From: Thermoplasmata archaeon
GTDB lineage: Archaea; Thermoplasmatota; Thermoplasmata; Lutacidiplasmatales; UBA184
Direction: 5' to 3'
DNA: 64,000 nt
Assembly: GCA_022750435.1 (NCBI GenBank)
Contig: JAKIVS010000001.1
Coordinates: 1 to 64,000 of the forward strand
Shown here piece after piece: positions 1 to 11,968 of the stretch. The position numbers were made by a program, and so were the translations under genes. Numbering within the stretch: the first letter of the stretch is position 1; every line of letters begins with the position of its first letter. The notes beneath the pieces were generated by a model. The model was not told the origin of the DNA. It worked only from the letters and a program-made list of their open reading frames with translations, and ran no database searches.

Positions 1-72
1 GCCCAGTCGGATTTGAACCGACGACCTCCCGGTTATCAGCCGGGTGCTCCAGCCAGCCTAAGCTATGGGCCC
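1..72 (-). tRNA. tRNA-Ile (GAU), 3' end cut by window edge
   Basis: Reverse complement GGGCCCATAGCTTAGGCTGGCTGGAGCACCCGGCTGATAACCGGGAGGTCGTCGGTTCAAATCCGACTGGGC: acceptor GGGCCCA, anticodon arm CCCGG-CTGATAA-CCGGG (GAT), T arm GTCGG-TTCAAAT-CCGAC. Confidence 0.93.
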
Positions 73-271
73 GCGCCCAGTCCCACTGCGCCGGGGGTAT
101 AGCCATTTCGCGGATTCGGCTCGTGCTCGGCTTCGCCGTGGGCCGTTCCGGGCCGAAGGGTGGCCCGGGCGACACGGAATTCCGCCGGCCCCTCGGTCCG
201 CGGCGCGCCCCGATCCCAGCGCCGCGGTGGGGGGGATGCACCTCTTGTCCCCCTCCGTATCTGGACACGGC

Positions 272-2287
272 ATGAGCGACTCCGACCGTCTGTGCGTCAA
301 CACCCTCCGATTCCTCGCCGTCGACGCCGTGGAGAAGGCGAAGTCCGGTCATCCGGGGCTTCCCCTCGGCGCGTCGCCGATGGCGTTCGTCCTGTGGGAC
401 CGCCACCTCCGTCACAACCCCGCGAACCCCGCGTGGGCGAACCGGGACCGGTTCGTCCTATCGGCCGGCCACGGTTCGGCGATGCTCTACGCCCTGCTCC
501 ACTCGTACGGGTACGACCTTCCCCTCTCGGAACTCCAGCAGTTTCGCCAGTGGGAGAGTCGCACGCCGGGCCACCCCGAGCACGGCCGGACCCCGGGCGT
601 CGAGGCGACGACCGGGCCGCTGGGTCAGGGATTCGCGATGGGGGTCGGGATGGCGGTGGCGGAGCAACACCTCGCCGCGACGCTGAACGCGCCCGGGTTT
701 CCGCTCGTCGACCACTTCACCTACGCGATCGTGTCCGACGGCGACCTGATGGAGGGGATCGCGTCGGAGGCCGCCTCGATGGCCGGGACGCTCGGCCTCG
801 GGAAGCTGATCTATCTCTACGACGACAACCACATCTCCCTCGAGGGCCCGACCGAGTGGGCATTCACCGAAGACGTCGCACGACGGTTCGAGGCGTACGG
901 TTGGCACGTGTCCCGGGTCGCCGACGGGAACGACCTGGAGGCCGTCGACGCCGCCCTGACAGCGGCGAAGTCCGAGACGGGCCGCCCCTCCCTCATCTGC
1001 GTGCGGACGCACATCGGATTCGGGAGCCCGGTCCAGGACACCCGCGAAGCGCACGGGGAACCGCTCGGCCCTGCCAACACGCGGGCCACGAAGGAGAAGC
1101 TCGGGTGGCCGCTCGAGCCTGCGTTCTACGTCCCCGAGGAGGCTCGGTCCCACTTTCACGAGGCGGCGGGCCGGGGGTCGCGCTGGGAGGCCGAGTGGAA
1201 CGGCGTTCGAGACGCCTACCGCGCGAGATTTCCGGTCGAGGCTCACCGCGCCGAAAGCCAGCTGGCCGGCGAGCTTCCGAGCCGGTGGGACGCCCCCCTG
1301 CCGTCGTTCCAGGTCGCCGAGGGGCCGATGGCGACGCGCGACGCCTCGCAGAAGGTTCTCGCTGCGTTGGCCCCGACGCTCCCCGCGCTGGTGGGGGGAG
1401 CCGCGGACCTCTCTCCCTCGACGAAAACCCTCTTGCCGGGATCGGACGACTACTCCGCGCACGACGGCGCCGGGCGAAACTTCCACTTCGGTGTCCGGGA
1501 ACATGCCATGGTCGCGGCCATCAACGGGATGGCCCTCCACGGCGGCCTCCTGCCATACGGCGCCACCTTCCTCGTCTTTTCCGACTACGCGCGGGGGGGA
1601 CTCCGGTTGGCCGCGCTCCAGCAGACCCACGCGGTGTTCGTGTTCACGCACGATAGCATCGGCATGGGCGAGGACGGTCCGACCCACCAGCCGATCGAGC
1701 ATCTCGCGAGCTTGCGCGCCATCCCGGAGTTCCGGGTCCTCCGCCCAGCCGACGCGAACGAGACCGTCGCGGCGTGGGGCGTGGCTGTCCGACGCTCGGG
1801 ACCCACGGCGCTCATTCTGACGCGCCAGAAGCTCCCCGTGATGGCGGACTCGGATCGGAAGATCGCGGACGGAGTACCTCGCGGCGGCTACGTGCTGCGA
1901 GACCCTCCGTCGGGAAGCCCGGTCGTCGTCCTGATTGCCACCGGCTCCGAAGTGCCCTTGATCCTGGAGGCGCAGGACCGGCTGGCCGCCGCGGCAGTTC
2001 TGGCCCGGGTCGTCTCGTTCCCCTCCTGGGAGCTGTTCGCCGAGCAGGCCCCGACGTATCGCGACACCGTCCTCCCCCCCGGAATTCCCAGGGTCTCGGT
2101 CGAAGCCGGCGTCACGCAGGGGTGGGATCGGTTTATCGGAGCCGGGGGCGAGGCGATCGGAGTGGACCGATTCGGGGCGTCGGCCCCTGGTCCGGTCGTC
2201 CAGCGCGAGCTCGGCTTGACCGTCGAGCACATCGTCGCGGCCGTGGCCCGCGTCACGTCCGCCCGTCCGGGAGGATCCCGACCGTGA
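272..2287 (+). CDS. tkt: transketolase (full-length, single chain)
   Basis: ORF with ATG at 272 ([33 protein letters not shown]...), TPP motif [19 protein letters not shown]-terminal transketolase domain. Confidence 0.95.
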   Translation: MSDSDRLCVNTLRFLAVDAVEKAKSGHPGLPLGASPMAFVLWDRHLRHNPANPAWANRDRFVLSAGHGSAMLYALLHSYGYDLPLSELQQFRQWESRTPGHPEHGRTPGVEATTGPLGQGFAMGVGMAVAEQHLAATLNAPGFPLVDHFTYAIVSDGDLMEGIASEAASMAGTLGLGKLIYLYDDNHISLEGPTEWAFTEDVARRFEAYGWHVSRVADGNDLEAVDAALTAAKSETGRPSLICVRTHIGFGSPVQDTREAHGEPLGPANTRATKEKLGWPLEPAFYVPEEARSHFHEAAGRGSRWEAEWNGVRDAYRARFPVEAHRAESQLAGELPSRWDAPLPSFQVAEGPMATRDASQKVLAALAPTLPALVGGAADLSPSTKTLLPGSDDYSAHDGAGRNFHFGVREHAMVAAINGMALHGGLLPYGATFLVFSDYARGGLRLAALQQTHAVFVFTHDSIGMGEDGPTHQPIEHLASLRAIPEFRVLRPADANETVAAWGVAVRRSGPTALILTRQKLPVMADSDRKIADGVPRGGYVLRDPPSGSPVVVLIATGSEVPLILEAQDRLAAAAVLARVVSFPSWELFAEQAPTYRDTVLPPGIPRVSVEAGVTQGWDRFIGAGGEAIGVDRFGASAPGPVVQRELGLTVEHIVAAVARVTSARPGGSRP

Positions 2288-5040
2288 CGCGACTCGCGGA
2301 TCTGCTGGCGCGGGGACAATCCCCCTGGCTTGACTACATCCGGCGCAGCCTGATCACGTCCGGCGACCTGCAACGGATGGTCACGAACGACGGGATCACG
2401 GGCGTCACGATCAACCCGACGATCTTCGAGAAAGCCATCGCTGGGAGCCACGACTACGACGAAGCCCTTCGGACCCTCCTCGCCCACGAGCCGCATCTGA
2501 CCCCGGCCGAGCTCTACGAACGGCTCGCGGTCGAGGACGTCCGCCTTGCCGCGGACGTGCTGCGCCCCGTCTTCGACCGGACGAACGGCCGCGACGGATT
2601 TGTCAGCCTGGAAGTCGCGCCGGGCCTTTCCCACGACACGGCGGGAACCGTCGCCGAGGCGCGACGACTCTGGGCCGAGGTCGGTCGCCCGAATCTGCTG
2701 ATCAAGGTCCCGGGGACCCCCGAGGGCGTCCCGGCCATCGAAGCTCTCCTCGCCGAAGGGATCAACGTGAACGTCACGCTCCTGTTCTCCCTGTCCCAGT
2801 ACGACGCGGTCGCCCAGGCCTACCTCCGGGCCCTCGCGCGGACGCCCCATCCCGGAACGCTCGCATCGGTCGCCTCGGTGTTCGTAAGCCGTATCGACTC
2901 CGCCGTCGACCGGGTCCTCGAGGCCTCTTCGACCCCGGGCGCGACGGCGTTGAAGGGGAGAGTCGCCCTCGCGAACTGCCGGATCGTCTACGCGCGCTTC
3001 CAAGGATTGTTCACCGGTCCGGTATTCGCCGGCGCCGCCGGGCACGGGGCGGCCCCCCAGAGGGTCCTCTGGGCGAGCACGAGCACAAAGGATCCCACGT
3101 ACCCCGACACGATGTACGTTGAGCAGCTCGTCGGTCCGGAGACGGTGGACACGATCCCGCCGGCGACCCTCACCGCATTCGAGGACCATGGAATCGTCCG
3201 AGGCGATACGGTCCTCGAGGGCGTTGACGCGGCGCGGAGTCTCCTGGCCAGCCTTCCTCAGTTCGGAGTGGACCTCGAACGGATCACCTCCGACCTCCTG
3301 ACGGAGGGAGTCGCCGCGTTCCTCGCGTCCTACGCGAACCTGCTGAGCTCGATCGCGGCGAAGAAGAGTGCCGTGCTCGCCGCGGCCGTCGACCCACAGA
3401 GTTGGAATCTCGCCGGGGCGGATTCGGCCGTGGCCGCGCGCTTGCAGACTTGGCAAGCCACGCGCCTCCCGGACCGGATCTGGAAGGCCGACCCGACGGT
3501 GTGGCCCGCCGCCAATCCCCAGGACGTCGCCACGCGCCTCGGCTGGCTGAGTCTCCCCGAGCTCATGCATGAGCAGCTCGCCCGACTCGCCCTGTTCGTC
3601 GAGGGCGTCCGGGCCGACGGAATCCGCCACGTCGTCGTCCTCGGGATGGGCGGCTCGAGCTTGGCCCCCGACGTCTTCCGGCGGATGTTCGGTCCGCGAG
3701 CGGGCTACCCGGAGCTCCTCGTCCTCGACAGTACGCACCCCCAGGCGGTCACCGCCGTGCGCCACCTCATCGACCCGAAGTCGACGCTGTTCCTCGTGTC
3801 GAGCAAATCGGGGACGACGACCGAGCCGCTCTCCTTCTACCGGTATTTCTGGGAGATCGTCCGCGCGAGCGGCACTCCCCCGGGCTCCCGGTTCGCCGCG
3901 GTGACGGACCCCGGCACGCCGCTCGAGAAGCTCGCCCGCGAGCAGGGATTCCGGGCCGTCTTTCCGGCGCTTCCCACCGTGGGGGGACGCTACTCGGCCC
4001 TGACGACATTCGGTCTCGTGCCGGCCGCCCTCGCCGGCGTCGACCTTCTTGGCCTTTTGGACCAGGCGTGGACGATGTCCGAGGCCTGCGCCCCCTCAGT
4101 CCCCGCGGGCGAAAGCCCAGGGTTGGGCCTGGGCGCGGCCCTCGGGGAGCTCGCGCTTCGGTCTCGGGACAAGCTCACGTTCTGTGCGTCGGCCGGCTTC
4201 GCCCCCTTCCCCGTCTGGGTCGAGCAACTGGTCGCCGAGAGCACCGGAAAGATCGGCCGAGGCATCGTCCCCATCGTCGACGAACCTCGCATCGCGGCCT
4301 CGTCGTACGGCACCGACCGGCTGTTCGTGGAGCTGCAGGAGGATGGCCACCGCGACGTCGATCTCGCCGCCCACACCGCCCAGCTCGAAGCCGGCGGGCA
4401 CCCGGTGATCCGGATCCGCGTCGCCAACCTCCTCGACCTCGGCCAGGAGTTCTTCCGCTGGGAATTCGCGGTGGCGAGCGCCGGCGCGATCGTGGGGATC
4501 AACCCGTTCGACCAACCGGACGTCGAGTTCGCGAAGGAGCTCGCCCGTCAGGCGATGGCCCAGCCGTCGGGCCCGGGAGGCGCCGCAGCCCCACCGACGG
4601 TCCGAGCGGACGACCCGACGGCCCTCGCGGCCGCGGTGCGGACGTGGGCCGCTCTCGTCCGGCCCGGAGACTACATCGGGATCCAGGCCTACCTGCCACC
4701 CTCGGATCTGACGTGGACCCAGCTGCAAGAGCTTCGGCGTGGGTGCCTCGAACAGCTCCACGTGGCGACGACGTTGGGCTACGGTCCGCGCTTCCTCCAC
4801 TCGACCGGCCAGTTGCACAAGGGCGGGCCGAACACCGGGCTGTTCCTCCAGATCGTGGACGACCCGAAACCCGACGTCGAAGTGCCCGGCGCCGGCTACA
4901 CCTTCGGCCAGCTGATCCGGGCCCAGTCGCTCGGGGACTACCAGGCGCTTTCGCAGAAGGGCCGACGGATCCTCCGCGTGGACCTCGGGTCCGACCGCGC
5001 GGGGGGCCTCCGTCGACTCGCCGAGGCGCTCGATGGCTAG
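2284..5040 (+). CDS. bifunctional transaldolase / glucose-6-phosphate isomerase
   Basis: GTG at 2284 overlapping the tkt stop; N-terminal transaldolase ([32 protein letters not shown]) fused to PGI ([37 protein letters not shown]). Confidence 0.93.
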   Translation: MTRLADLLARGQSPWLDYIRRSLITSGDLQRMVTNDGITGVTINPTIFEKAIAGSHDYDEALRTLLAHEPHLTPAELYERLAVEDVRLAADVLRPVFDRTNGRDGFVSLEVAPGLSHDTAGTVAEARRLWAEVGRPNLLIKVPGTPEGVPAIEALLAEGINVNVTLLFSLSQYDAVAQAYLRALARTPHPGTLASVASVFVSRIDSAVDRVLEASSTPGATALKGRVALANCRIVYARFQGLFTGPVFAGAAGHGAAPQRVLWASTSTKDPTYPDTMYVEQLVGPETVDTIPPATLTAFEDHGIVRGDTVLEGVDAARSLLASLPQFGVDLERITSDLLTEGVAAFLASYANLLSSIAAKKSAVLAAAVDPQSWNLAGADSAVAARLQTWQATRLPDRIWKADPTVWPAANPQDVATRLGWLSLPELMHEQLARLALFVEGVRADGIRHVVVLGMGGSSLAPDVFRRMFGPRAGYPELLVLDSTHPQAVTAVRHLIDPKSTLFLVSSKSGTTTEPLSFYRYFWEIVRASGTPPGSRFAAVTDPGTPLEKLAREQGFRAVFPALPTVGGRYSALTTFGLVPAALAGVDLLGLLDQAWTMSEACAPSVPAGESPGLGLGAALGELALRSRDKLTFCASAGFAPFPVWVEQLVAESTGKIGRGIVPIVDEPRIAASSYGTDRLFVELQEDGHRDVDLAAHTAQLEAGGHPVIRIRVANLLDLGQEFFRWEFAVASAGAIVGINPFDQPDVEFAKELARQAMAQPSGPGGAAAPPTVRADDPTALAAAVRTWAALVRPGDYIGIQAYLPPSDLTWTQLQELRRGCLEQLHVATTLGYGPRFLHSTGQLHKGGPNTGLFLQIVDDPKPDVEVPGAGYTFGQLIRAQSLGDYQALSQKGRRILRVDLGSDRAGGLRRLAEALDG

Positions 5041-5647
5041 GCCCTCGCTCCTCCTGTGGGACGTCGGCGGCGTCCTTCTCACGAACGGGTGGGACCGGGC
5101 CGGACGGGCGGCCGCGGCCGAGCGGTTCCACCTCGACGCGGCCGAGTTCGAGCGCCGCCACCTGGCGGTCGACGCCGCGTTCGAGACCGGACGGATGGAC
5201 GCCAGCTCCTACCTCGCGACGACCGTCTTCCACACGCCTCGCGCGTTCTCACCGGAGGAGTTCCTTCGGTTCATGGAGAGCCGCTCGGCTCCCGTTGCCA
5301 CGACGCTCGAGCTCGCGAAACGCCTGCGGGAGTCGGGCAAGTACACGATGGCGGCCCTGAACAACGAATCCCGCGAACTCAACGAGTACCGGATCGTCAC
5401 GTTCGGCCTCCGGGACCTGTTCCATGTCTTCCTCAGCTCGTGCTACACCGGTCGGCGGAAACCGGACCCCGACGCCTTCCGCTACGCCCTCACGATCACC
5501 CAACGCTCCCCCGAGGAGAGCGTCTTCCTCGACGACCGACCCGAGAACGTCGCCGCAGCCTCGAGCCTGGGGCTTCGGACAGTTCTCGTGACGGACGCCG
5601 CCCGGTTGGGGCACGAGCTGGAAGGACTCGGGGTCACGGCGGGTTGA
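5033..5647 (+). CDS. HAD-superfamily hydrolase
   Basis: LLWDVGGVLLTNGW N-terminus, VFLDDRPENVAAASSLGLRTVLV C-terminal motif. Confidence 0.85.
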   Translation: MARPSLLLWDVGGVLLTNGWDRAGRAAAAERFHLDAAEFERRHLAVDAAFETGRMDASSYLATTVFHTPRAFSPEEFLRFMESRSAPVATTLELAKRLRESGKYTMAALNNESRELNEYRIVTFGLRDLFHVFLSSCYTGRRKPDPDAFRYALTITQRSPEESVFLDDRPENVAAASSLGLRTVLVTDAARLGHELEGLGVTAG

Positions 5648-5658
5648 GGAGAAGAACG

Positions 5659-6567
<909 letters not shown>

Positions 6568-6569
6568 GG

Positions 6570-8027
6570 ATGGGAAGCCCCGCTCCCCCTCGTCACCTGT
6601 TCGTCGTGTTCGGCGCCACGGGCGACCTGTTCCAGCGCAAGCTCCTGCCGACGATGTTCCGGCTGAGCGCGCAGGGAAAGTTCCCGCCGGGATGCCTCCT
6701 CCTCGGCGTCGCGCGCCATCCGCTCGACGACGCCGGGTTTCGGGCGCTCGCGCTCGCCTCGTTGCGGGCCGCGAAGGCCGGGACCGACGAGGAGTTGCAA
6801 CGGTTCTGCGATTCGACGCTCCTCTACCACAGGCTCTCCGAGGAGAGCGCGGCCGGCTACGGGGTTCTCCGCAGCCACATCGAGCAGATCGAGGCGTCGC
6901 ATCTCCTCGACGGGAACCGGCTGTTCTACCTCGCCTTGCCGCTCGACGCGTTCACCCCCACGCTGACCGGGATCGGCCAGGCCGGGCTGAACAAGGCTCC
7001 GGGCTGGACGCGGGTTGTCATCGAGAAGCCGTTTGGCCGCGATCTCGCCTCCGCGCAGGCGCTCAACCGACTCCTCCGTGGGATGTTCGAGGAGTCGCAG
7101 ATCTACCGGATCGATCACTACCTCGGGAAGGAGACGGTGCAGAACCTGCTCGTCTTCCGGTTCGCGAACATGTTCGTGGAATCGATGTGGACCCGCGACC
7201 GGATCGAGCACGTCGAGATCACCGTCGCCGAGAAGCTCGGGCTTGAGGGCCGGGCCCAGTACTACGACGACTCGGGCGCTCTTCGGGACATGGTGCAGAA
7301 CCACGTCACCCAGCTGCTCACGCTCGTCGGCATGGAACCTCCGGCCACGAAGGACGAGGACGCGATCCGCAACGAGAAGGTGAAGGTGCTCCGCAGCATC
7401 GTCCGGATCGACCCGTCGGACGTCGTCCGGGGCCAGTACACCGCCGGCACCGTGGACGGCGCGGCGGTCCTGGGCTACCGGCAGGAGCCGGGGATCCCCC
7501 CGACCTCCACGACCGAAACGTTCGTCGCGCTTCGACTCAAGATCGCCAATTGGCGCTGGCAGAACGTGCCGTTCTTCGTCCGGACCGGGAAGCGCCTTCC
7601 GGCGAAGGCGAGTCGGGTCGTCCTGACGCTCCGCGCCCCACCGGTCTCGTTCTTCCAGGCCGAGGGGGAGTACGAGGCGAGCCCCGACCGGATCACGATC
7701 CTTGTCCAGCCCGACGAGGGGTTCGAGATCGCCTTCGAGGTCAAAGTACCGGGCCGGGAGATCCGGGTCCAGACCCAGCGGATGAAGTTCCACTACGCGG
7801 ACGTCTTCGGCGAGCTCCCCGACGGCTACGAGACGCTCCTGATCGATGTGATGCTCGGCGACCCGACCCTCTTCGTCCGCGCCGACGAGGTGGAGGAGTC
7901 GTGGCGGCTCTACGCGCCCCTGCTGGAGAACCCGCCGCCGGTCGTCTTCTACGCCGCCAACACATGGGGACCGGAGGAGGCCCAGACGCTGGTCGAGCAG
8001 TGGGGGCACCGTTGGAACCCGCCGTAG
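6570..8027 (+). CDS. zwf: glucose-6-phosphate 1-dehydrogenase (bacterial type)
   Basis: FVVFGATGDLFQRKLLPTMFRL, active-site RIDHYLGKETVQNLLVFRFAN. Confidence 0.96.
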   Translation: MGSPAPPRHLFVVFGATGDLFQRKLLPTMFRLSAQGKFPPGCLLLGVARHPLDDAGFRALALASLRAAKAGTDEELQRFCDSTLLYHRLSEESAAGYGVLRSHIEQIEASHLLDGNRLFYLALPLDAFTPTLTGIGQAGLNKAPGWTRVVIEKPFGRDLASAQALNRLLRGMFEESQIYRIDHYLGKETVQNLLVFRFANMFVESMWTRDRIEHVEITVAEKLGLEGRAQYYDDSGALRDMVQNHVTQLLTLVGMEPPATKDEDAIRNEKVKVLRSIVRIDPSDVVRGQYTAGTVDGAAVLGYRQEPGIPPTSTTETFVALRLKIANWRWQNVPFFVRTGKRLPAKASRVVLTLRAPPVSFFQAEGEYEASPDRITILVQPDEGFEIAFEVKVPGREIRVQTQRMKFHYADVFGELPDGYETLLIDVMLGDPTLFVRADEVEESWRLYAPLLENPPPVVFYAANTWGPEEAQTLVEQWGHRWNPP

Positions 8028-8791
8028 AACGACGCCTCCAGGTCGTTCCCGACCTCGGCGCGGTGAGTGGACCACTCGCCGAGCGAGTCGCCCGGTCCGC
8101 CCGGGCCGCCGTCCGGGAGCGCGGTCGATTCTCCTGGGTTCTGGCCGGCGGGAAGACCCCGCAGGCCCTCTATCGCTGCCTCGCCGAGCATCACCGACGC
8201 GACGTCCCGTGGGCGAACACGGAGGTCTTCTTCGGGGACGAGCGGTGCGTCGGGCCGCATCATCCCGACAGCAACTTCGGGGCGGCGTGGGAATCGTTCC
8301 TCTCGCGCGTTCCGGTCCGGCGGAACCGCGTCCATCGGATCGTCGGCGAGCGGACGCCGCCGAGCGAGGCGGCCCGCGCCTACGCTCGCCGGCTGGGGTC
8401 CTCCCTCCTCACCGGTTCGGGCCCGCCGAGATTCGACCTTGTCCTGCTGGGCGTCGGGCCGGACGGTCACACGGCCTCGCTGTTCCCAGGGTCCGCCGCG
8501 GTGCACGAACGGCGGCGCTCCGTCGTCGCGGTGGCGCGGGCGGGCCAACCTCCGCACGTACCGAGGATCACGCTCACGGTTCCCTCGCTGGCGTCCTCGC
8601 GGGAGCTCTGGTTCCTCGCCGCGGGCCCGGACAAGGCCGAGGCGATCCGTCGGGTGTTCGACGCTCCCCCGGAGGGCGACGCCGAGACGCCGGCCAGCCT
8701 GGTGTGGTCCCGGGGCCCGGTCGACTGGTTCCTCGACGAGGCCGCCGCGGCGAACCTTCCGAACTCCGTCCTCCGGGCCGGTTCCGCGTAG
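8012..8791 (+). CDS. pgl: 6-phosphogluconolactonase
   Basis: FSWVLAGGKTPQALYRCLAE, VFFGDERCVGPHHPDSNF, DLVLLGVGPDGHTASLFPG; start assigned to TTG 8012 overlapping zwf. Confidence 0.9.
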   Translation: MEPAVERRLQVVPDLGAVSGPLAERVARSARAAVRERGRFSWVLAGGKTPQALYRCLAEHHRRDVPWANTEVFFGDERCVGPHHPDSNFGAAWESFLSRVPVRRNRVHRIVGERTPPSEAARAYARRLGSSLLTGSGPPRFDLVLLGVGPDGHTASLFPGSAAVHERRRSVVAVARAGQPPHVPRITLTVPSLASSRELWFLAAGPDKAEAIRRVFDAPPEGDAETPASLVWSRGPVDWFLDEAAAANLPNSVLRAGSA

Positions 8792-8866
8792 ACCGCGGTC
8801 CAGTTCGGAAAAACGTACCCTTATCGCACGGGTCGCCATCCCGCCCTTGCGGACGAAAACCGGGCG

Positions 8867-9700
8867 ATGCCCAATCTCAATCTGGGAACCTTCGAGCTCC
8901 GCTACGAGGAGACCGGGGTCCGAGGGGAGCCGGTGCTTCTCATCCACGATTCTTGGGGAGACCACCACCAGTGCGATGCGATCGCCGCCCGGCTCTCCTC
9001 GACCTGCCGCGTCCTCTCCTACGACCGCCGGGGCCACGGCGCGAGCTCCTCTCCCGGCGGGTCGGTGGCCTTGGCCGACCAGGTCGGCGACCTCTCGACG
9101 CTCCTCTCCATCGCCGGAGGGGGGGCCCGCCACGTCGTCGGGTTCGGCGTGGGCGGGACCGTCGCCCTCCAGCTCGCCCTCGTCCGCCCCGACCTGGTGC
9201 GGAGCCTCCACGTCCACGAGCCGAGCCTCGTGGGGATCCTCGCGTCCGACTCGATGACCACGAGTGAGTCCGCCGCGGCGCGGGCCCTCGAGGCGAGCGT
9301 GGCCGCGCGGCTCCGGGCCGGCGACCACCGCGGCGCGGCCGAGACGTACGTCGAAGGGGTCTCCTCGGAGAAGGGGGCTTGGGCCGGGCTCCCCCCGGTC
9401 GTCCAGGCGTCGTTCGTCGCGAACGCCCCGGCGTCCCTGTTGGAGACCGTCGACCCGACGACGCAATCGATGGATCTGGCCCGTTTCTCGGGCTATCGCG
9501 ACCCGATCCTCGTCACCGGCGGGACCCGGAGCTCCCCCATATTCGCCGCGATCAACGAGCGGGTCAGCGACGCGTTCTACGGGGCGGCGCGGCACTCGTT
9601 CGACGGAGCCGGGCACTTTCCCCACGTCACCCACCCCGACGACTCGGCCCGTCTGATCGGGGAGTTCGCCCAGTACGCGGCCCAGCGGGCCACCCAGTAG
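8867..9700 (+). CDS. alpha/beta-fold hydrolase
   Basis: VLLIHDSWGDHHQCDAIAARL, CRVLSYDRRGHGASS, GAGHFPHVTHPD. Confidence 0.85.
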   Translation: MPNLNLGTFELRYEETGVRGEPVLLIHDSWGDHHQCDAIAARLSSTCRVLSYDRRGHGASSSPGGSVALADQVGDLSTLLSIAGGGARHVVGFGVGGTVALQLALVRPDLVRSLHVHEPSLVGILASDSMTTSESAAARALEASVAARLRAGDHRGAAETYVEGVSSEKGAWAGLPPVVQASFVANAPASLLETVDPTTQSMDLARFSGYRDPILVTGGTRSSPIFAAINERVSDAFYGAARHSFDGAGHFPHVTHPDDSARLIGEFAQYAAQRATQ

Positions 9701-9750
9701 GGCCCGAGCTCCGCGGTCCGAACCCTCTACGGCGCGAGTGGGTTCGCCGG

Positions 9751-10857
9751 CTAGAGGATCTCCCCGTCGGCCACGATCGTCTTGCCATCGAGCTCGAGGT
9801 GGGCGCCCGCAATCCCGAGCCACGACTGGAACCCGACCCGGTTCTTCCCACCGAAGGCGGTGTTGCCCCCGACGCCGATCAGGATGGTGCCCCGCTCGAA
9901 ATCCTCCAGACCCGGGGCGACCCGGATCTTGGGATTGAGACCCACGGAGAGGAATCCCGGTCGGTCCTTCCCGACCACCGACTTCTCGAACTCCGCGTCG
10001 AACCGCTCTCCACCGGACTCGTACTGGTGTTCCGTGAGGTGGTGCTCCGCGAACGTCCATCGGCCGCCAGCCAAGGTTCCGGAGGCCGGGTAGCTCGCCC
10101 GGTTCGACCGGACGACCCCGGAAGCGAACTTCTCGTCGAGCGACACGTACACGGCGCCGCCGGGGAACGATGTCATGTTGTTCCCCGACCGGACGTCTTG
10201 GCCGTCGACGATCCCGTCGTCGATGACCGGAGTCCGCCGGGCGAGCCGGAGCTCGAGGTCGGTCCCGTTCGCGTGGGTGACATGGAGACGGGTTCCCTTC
10301 CGAAGCGCGGCGGCCAGGCGGGCCCCGTCCTTCGCGAGCGGTTCCATGTCCACCTGGCTGGCTTCCAGCAGGTTCTCCTGCCACGCCGCCGCGCTGACTC
10401 CGTATACCCGAGCCGCGGCGGCCGTCGCCCGGCCCAGCTCGATGCGGCACCCGCGCAGATGGGCCTTCTCGGCCGCTTGATACCAGCGGGAATTGTAGGC
10501 GGTCAGGAGCTTGGACTGGTCCGCCGGCAACGCCCGGCGCCGGGGGAGGTCTTCGGGCCCCCAGAGGAAGATGTACCCGTCCGCCTTGGCGATGGCCCCG
10601 AGTTCGGGATCCGGCATCCGTCCGATGTCGGCCGGCGCGAGCTCCTCGACCGAGCGCCAGTACGTCGCTTCGTCCTCGTAGATCACGGTCGGGCGGATCC
10701 CCAGACGCCGGGCCTCGAGGACGAACGCGTTCGCCCACGGGAGCATATGGGTCCACGCCTCGACGATGACGTTCTCCCCGCGCCGAAGCCGGAGCGTCTT
10801 GGTGAGCACCTTGCGGCAGATTTCCTCGATTCCGGCGGTCGCCGGGGGCTCCGACAT
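9751..10857 (-). CDS. M29-type (thermophilic) aminopeptidase
   Basis: RGENVIVEAW..., GGRWTFAEHHLTEH, FLSVGLNPKIR, GTILIGVGGNTAFGGKNRVGFQSWLGI. Confidence 0.75.
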   Translation of the reverse strand: MSEPPATAGIEEICRKVLTKTLRLRRGENVIVEAWTHMLPWANAFVLEARRLGIRPTVIYEDEATYWRSVEELAPADIGRMPDPELGAIAKADGYIFLWGPEDLPRRRALPADQSKLLTAYNSRWYQAAEKAHLRGCRIELGRATAAAARVYGVSAAAWQENLLEASQVDMEPLAKDGARLAAALRKGTRLHVTHANGTDLELRLARRTPVIDDGIVDGQDVRSGNNMTSFPGGAVYVSLDEKFASGVVRSNRASYPASGTLAGGRWTFAEHHLTEHQYESGGERFDAEFEKSVVGKDRPGFLSVGLNPKIRVAPGLEDFERGTILIGVGGNTAFGGKNRVGFQSWLGIAGAHLELDGKTIVADGEIL

Positions 10858-11190
10858 GCCGGGCGGAGAGGCCCGCCCTCTACAAGGTTGTTCGCGGAGC
10901 CGTGGCGAACACCCCGCGGGCGAATCGAGCGGGCCCCCGAGGCCCGCCGCCCTCGGGCCACGCGAACGGATCGCCCCAACTGGCGGGGGCGCCGTCGGGG
11001 CCGGGCGCACCCACCTCCACGTCGAGGATCCACGGGAACGATGGCCGGAGAGTGGCGAGGATCGCCTCTCTCGAAGCTCCCCCGCCATCGGGGATGCGAG
11101 CCGCACTGGGGGTCCGCCGGAAGAGTCCTATCGTCCGGGCGAGGAGAGTCTCGGAGGGAGACGAGCGGGGTACGCGGAGCGAGGGACGGC

Positions 11191-11895
11191 CTAGTTCCGA
11201 CGGCCAGGGCGGGCGGTCCGATCGGCCCAGAGGCGCACCCCGCCGCGGAACGAGTAGCGGTTGCTTCCCCGACGGCACCGCGGCGGGAGGGACTTCAACT
11301 TGCGAACATTGCCCCCCCCGAGGACCACGTAATCGGGTTCGAGGGCCGCCGAGAGCGCCTCGACCACCGTGAACACCTCCTTGGTCCACTTCTTCCGGCC
11401 GCGCCGTAGGAGGGCCGCCTCGCCGAGGACGTCCTCGTACGTCTTTCCCTTCTTGTACGGGAGGTGGGCGATCTCCATCGGCTCCAATTCCCCGTCCACG
11501 ATCATCGCCGAACCGAGGCCCGTGCCGAGGCCGAGGAACAACATCCGTCCCCCCTGGTAACTCCCGAGCGCCTGCATCGCGGCGTCGTTGACTAGCCGGG
11601 TCGGGTGCCGGAACGCCTTCGCGAAATCGAACCCGACCCAACCGGGGCCGAGATTGTGGGGGTCCCGGACGATCCTGCCGTGAACGACGAGCCCGGGATA
11701 CCCGATCGAGACGACGTCGAAGGCTCGGCCCTTCGTCCCCTGACGGACCCGGGAGATCAGCCGTCGGGGGGTCATCGTCGAGTCGGACGGGATCCGGAGC
11801 TCGGCCAGCCCTGGGGAGATGGCGAGCCCGACGTGGGAGCCGCCGATGTCGAGGACGAGGACGCGGCGTACTTTGGGGGAACTCGCCCTCGCCAC
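11191..11895 (-). CDS. ROK-family kinase, polyphosphate-glucokinase-like
   Basis: VLVLDIGGSHVGLAIS; MLFLGLGTGLGSAMIVDGELEPMEIAHLPY; VVLGGGNVRKLKSLPPRCR...FRGGVRLW. Confidence 0.75.
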   Translation of the reverse strand: MARASSPKVRRVLVLDIGGSHVGLAISPGLAELRIPSDSTMTPRRLISRVRQGTKGRAFDVVSIGYPGLVVHGRIVRDPHNLGPGWVGFDFAKAFRHPTRLVNDAAMQALGSYQGGRMLFLGLGTGLGSAMIVDGELEPMEIAHLPYKKGKTYEDVLGEAALLRRGRKKWTKEVFTVVEALSAALEPDYVVLGGGNVRKLKSLPPRCRRGSNRYSFRGGVRLWADRTARPGRRN

Positions 11896-11968
11896 GGCTT
11901 GTGCGTGGAACGCCGCGCTCGACCTTAAGGGTCGCCCGAGCGCCGGCGGGCCGGTCGGGAGCGGCCGG

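Noticed and set aside
65-271. N-terminal extension of the transketolase ORF into the tRNA-proximal region
   Set aside because: It overlaps the tRNA and reads as Arg/Pro-rich noise; the transketolase homology begins at ATG 272.
458-2230. 590-aa minus-strand ORF opposite transketolase (and many similar long antisense ORFs, e.g. 1888-3765, 7949-10756, 17059-19923, 45480-48482)
   Set aside because: Low-complexity Arg/Gly/Pro/Asp-rich translations expected from antisense frames of high-GC genes; the opposite strand carries clear, motif-supported proteins.
10880-11155. Protein-like minus-strand frame ending ...REAILATLRPSFPWILDVEVGAPGPDGAPASWGDPFAWPEGGG...ATAPRTTL
   Set aside because: No convincing in-frame start codon and no recognisable family; could be a short gene or remnant but not supported enough to call.
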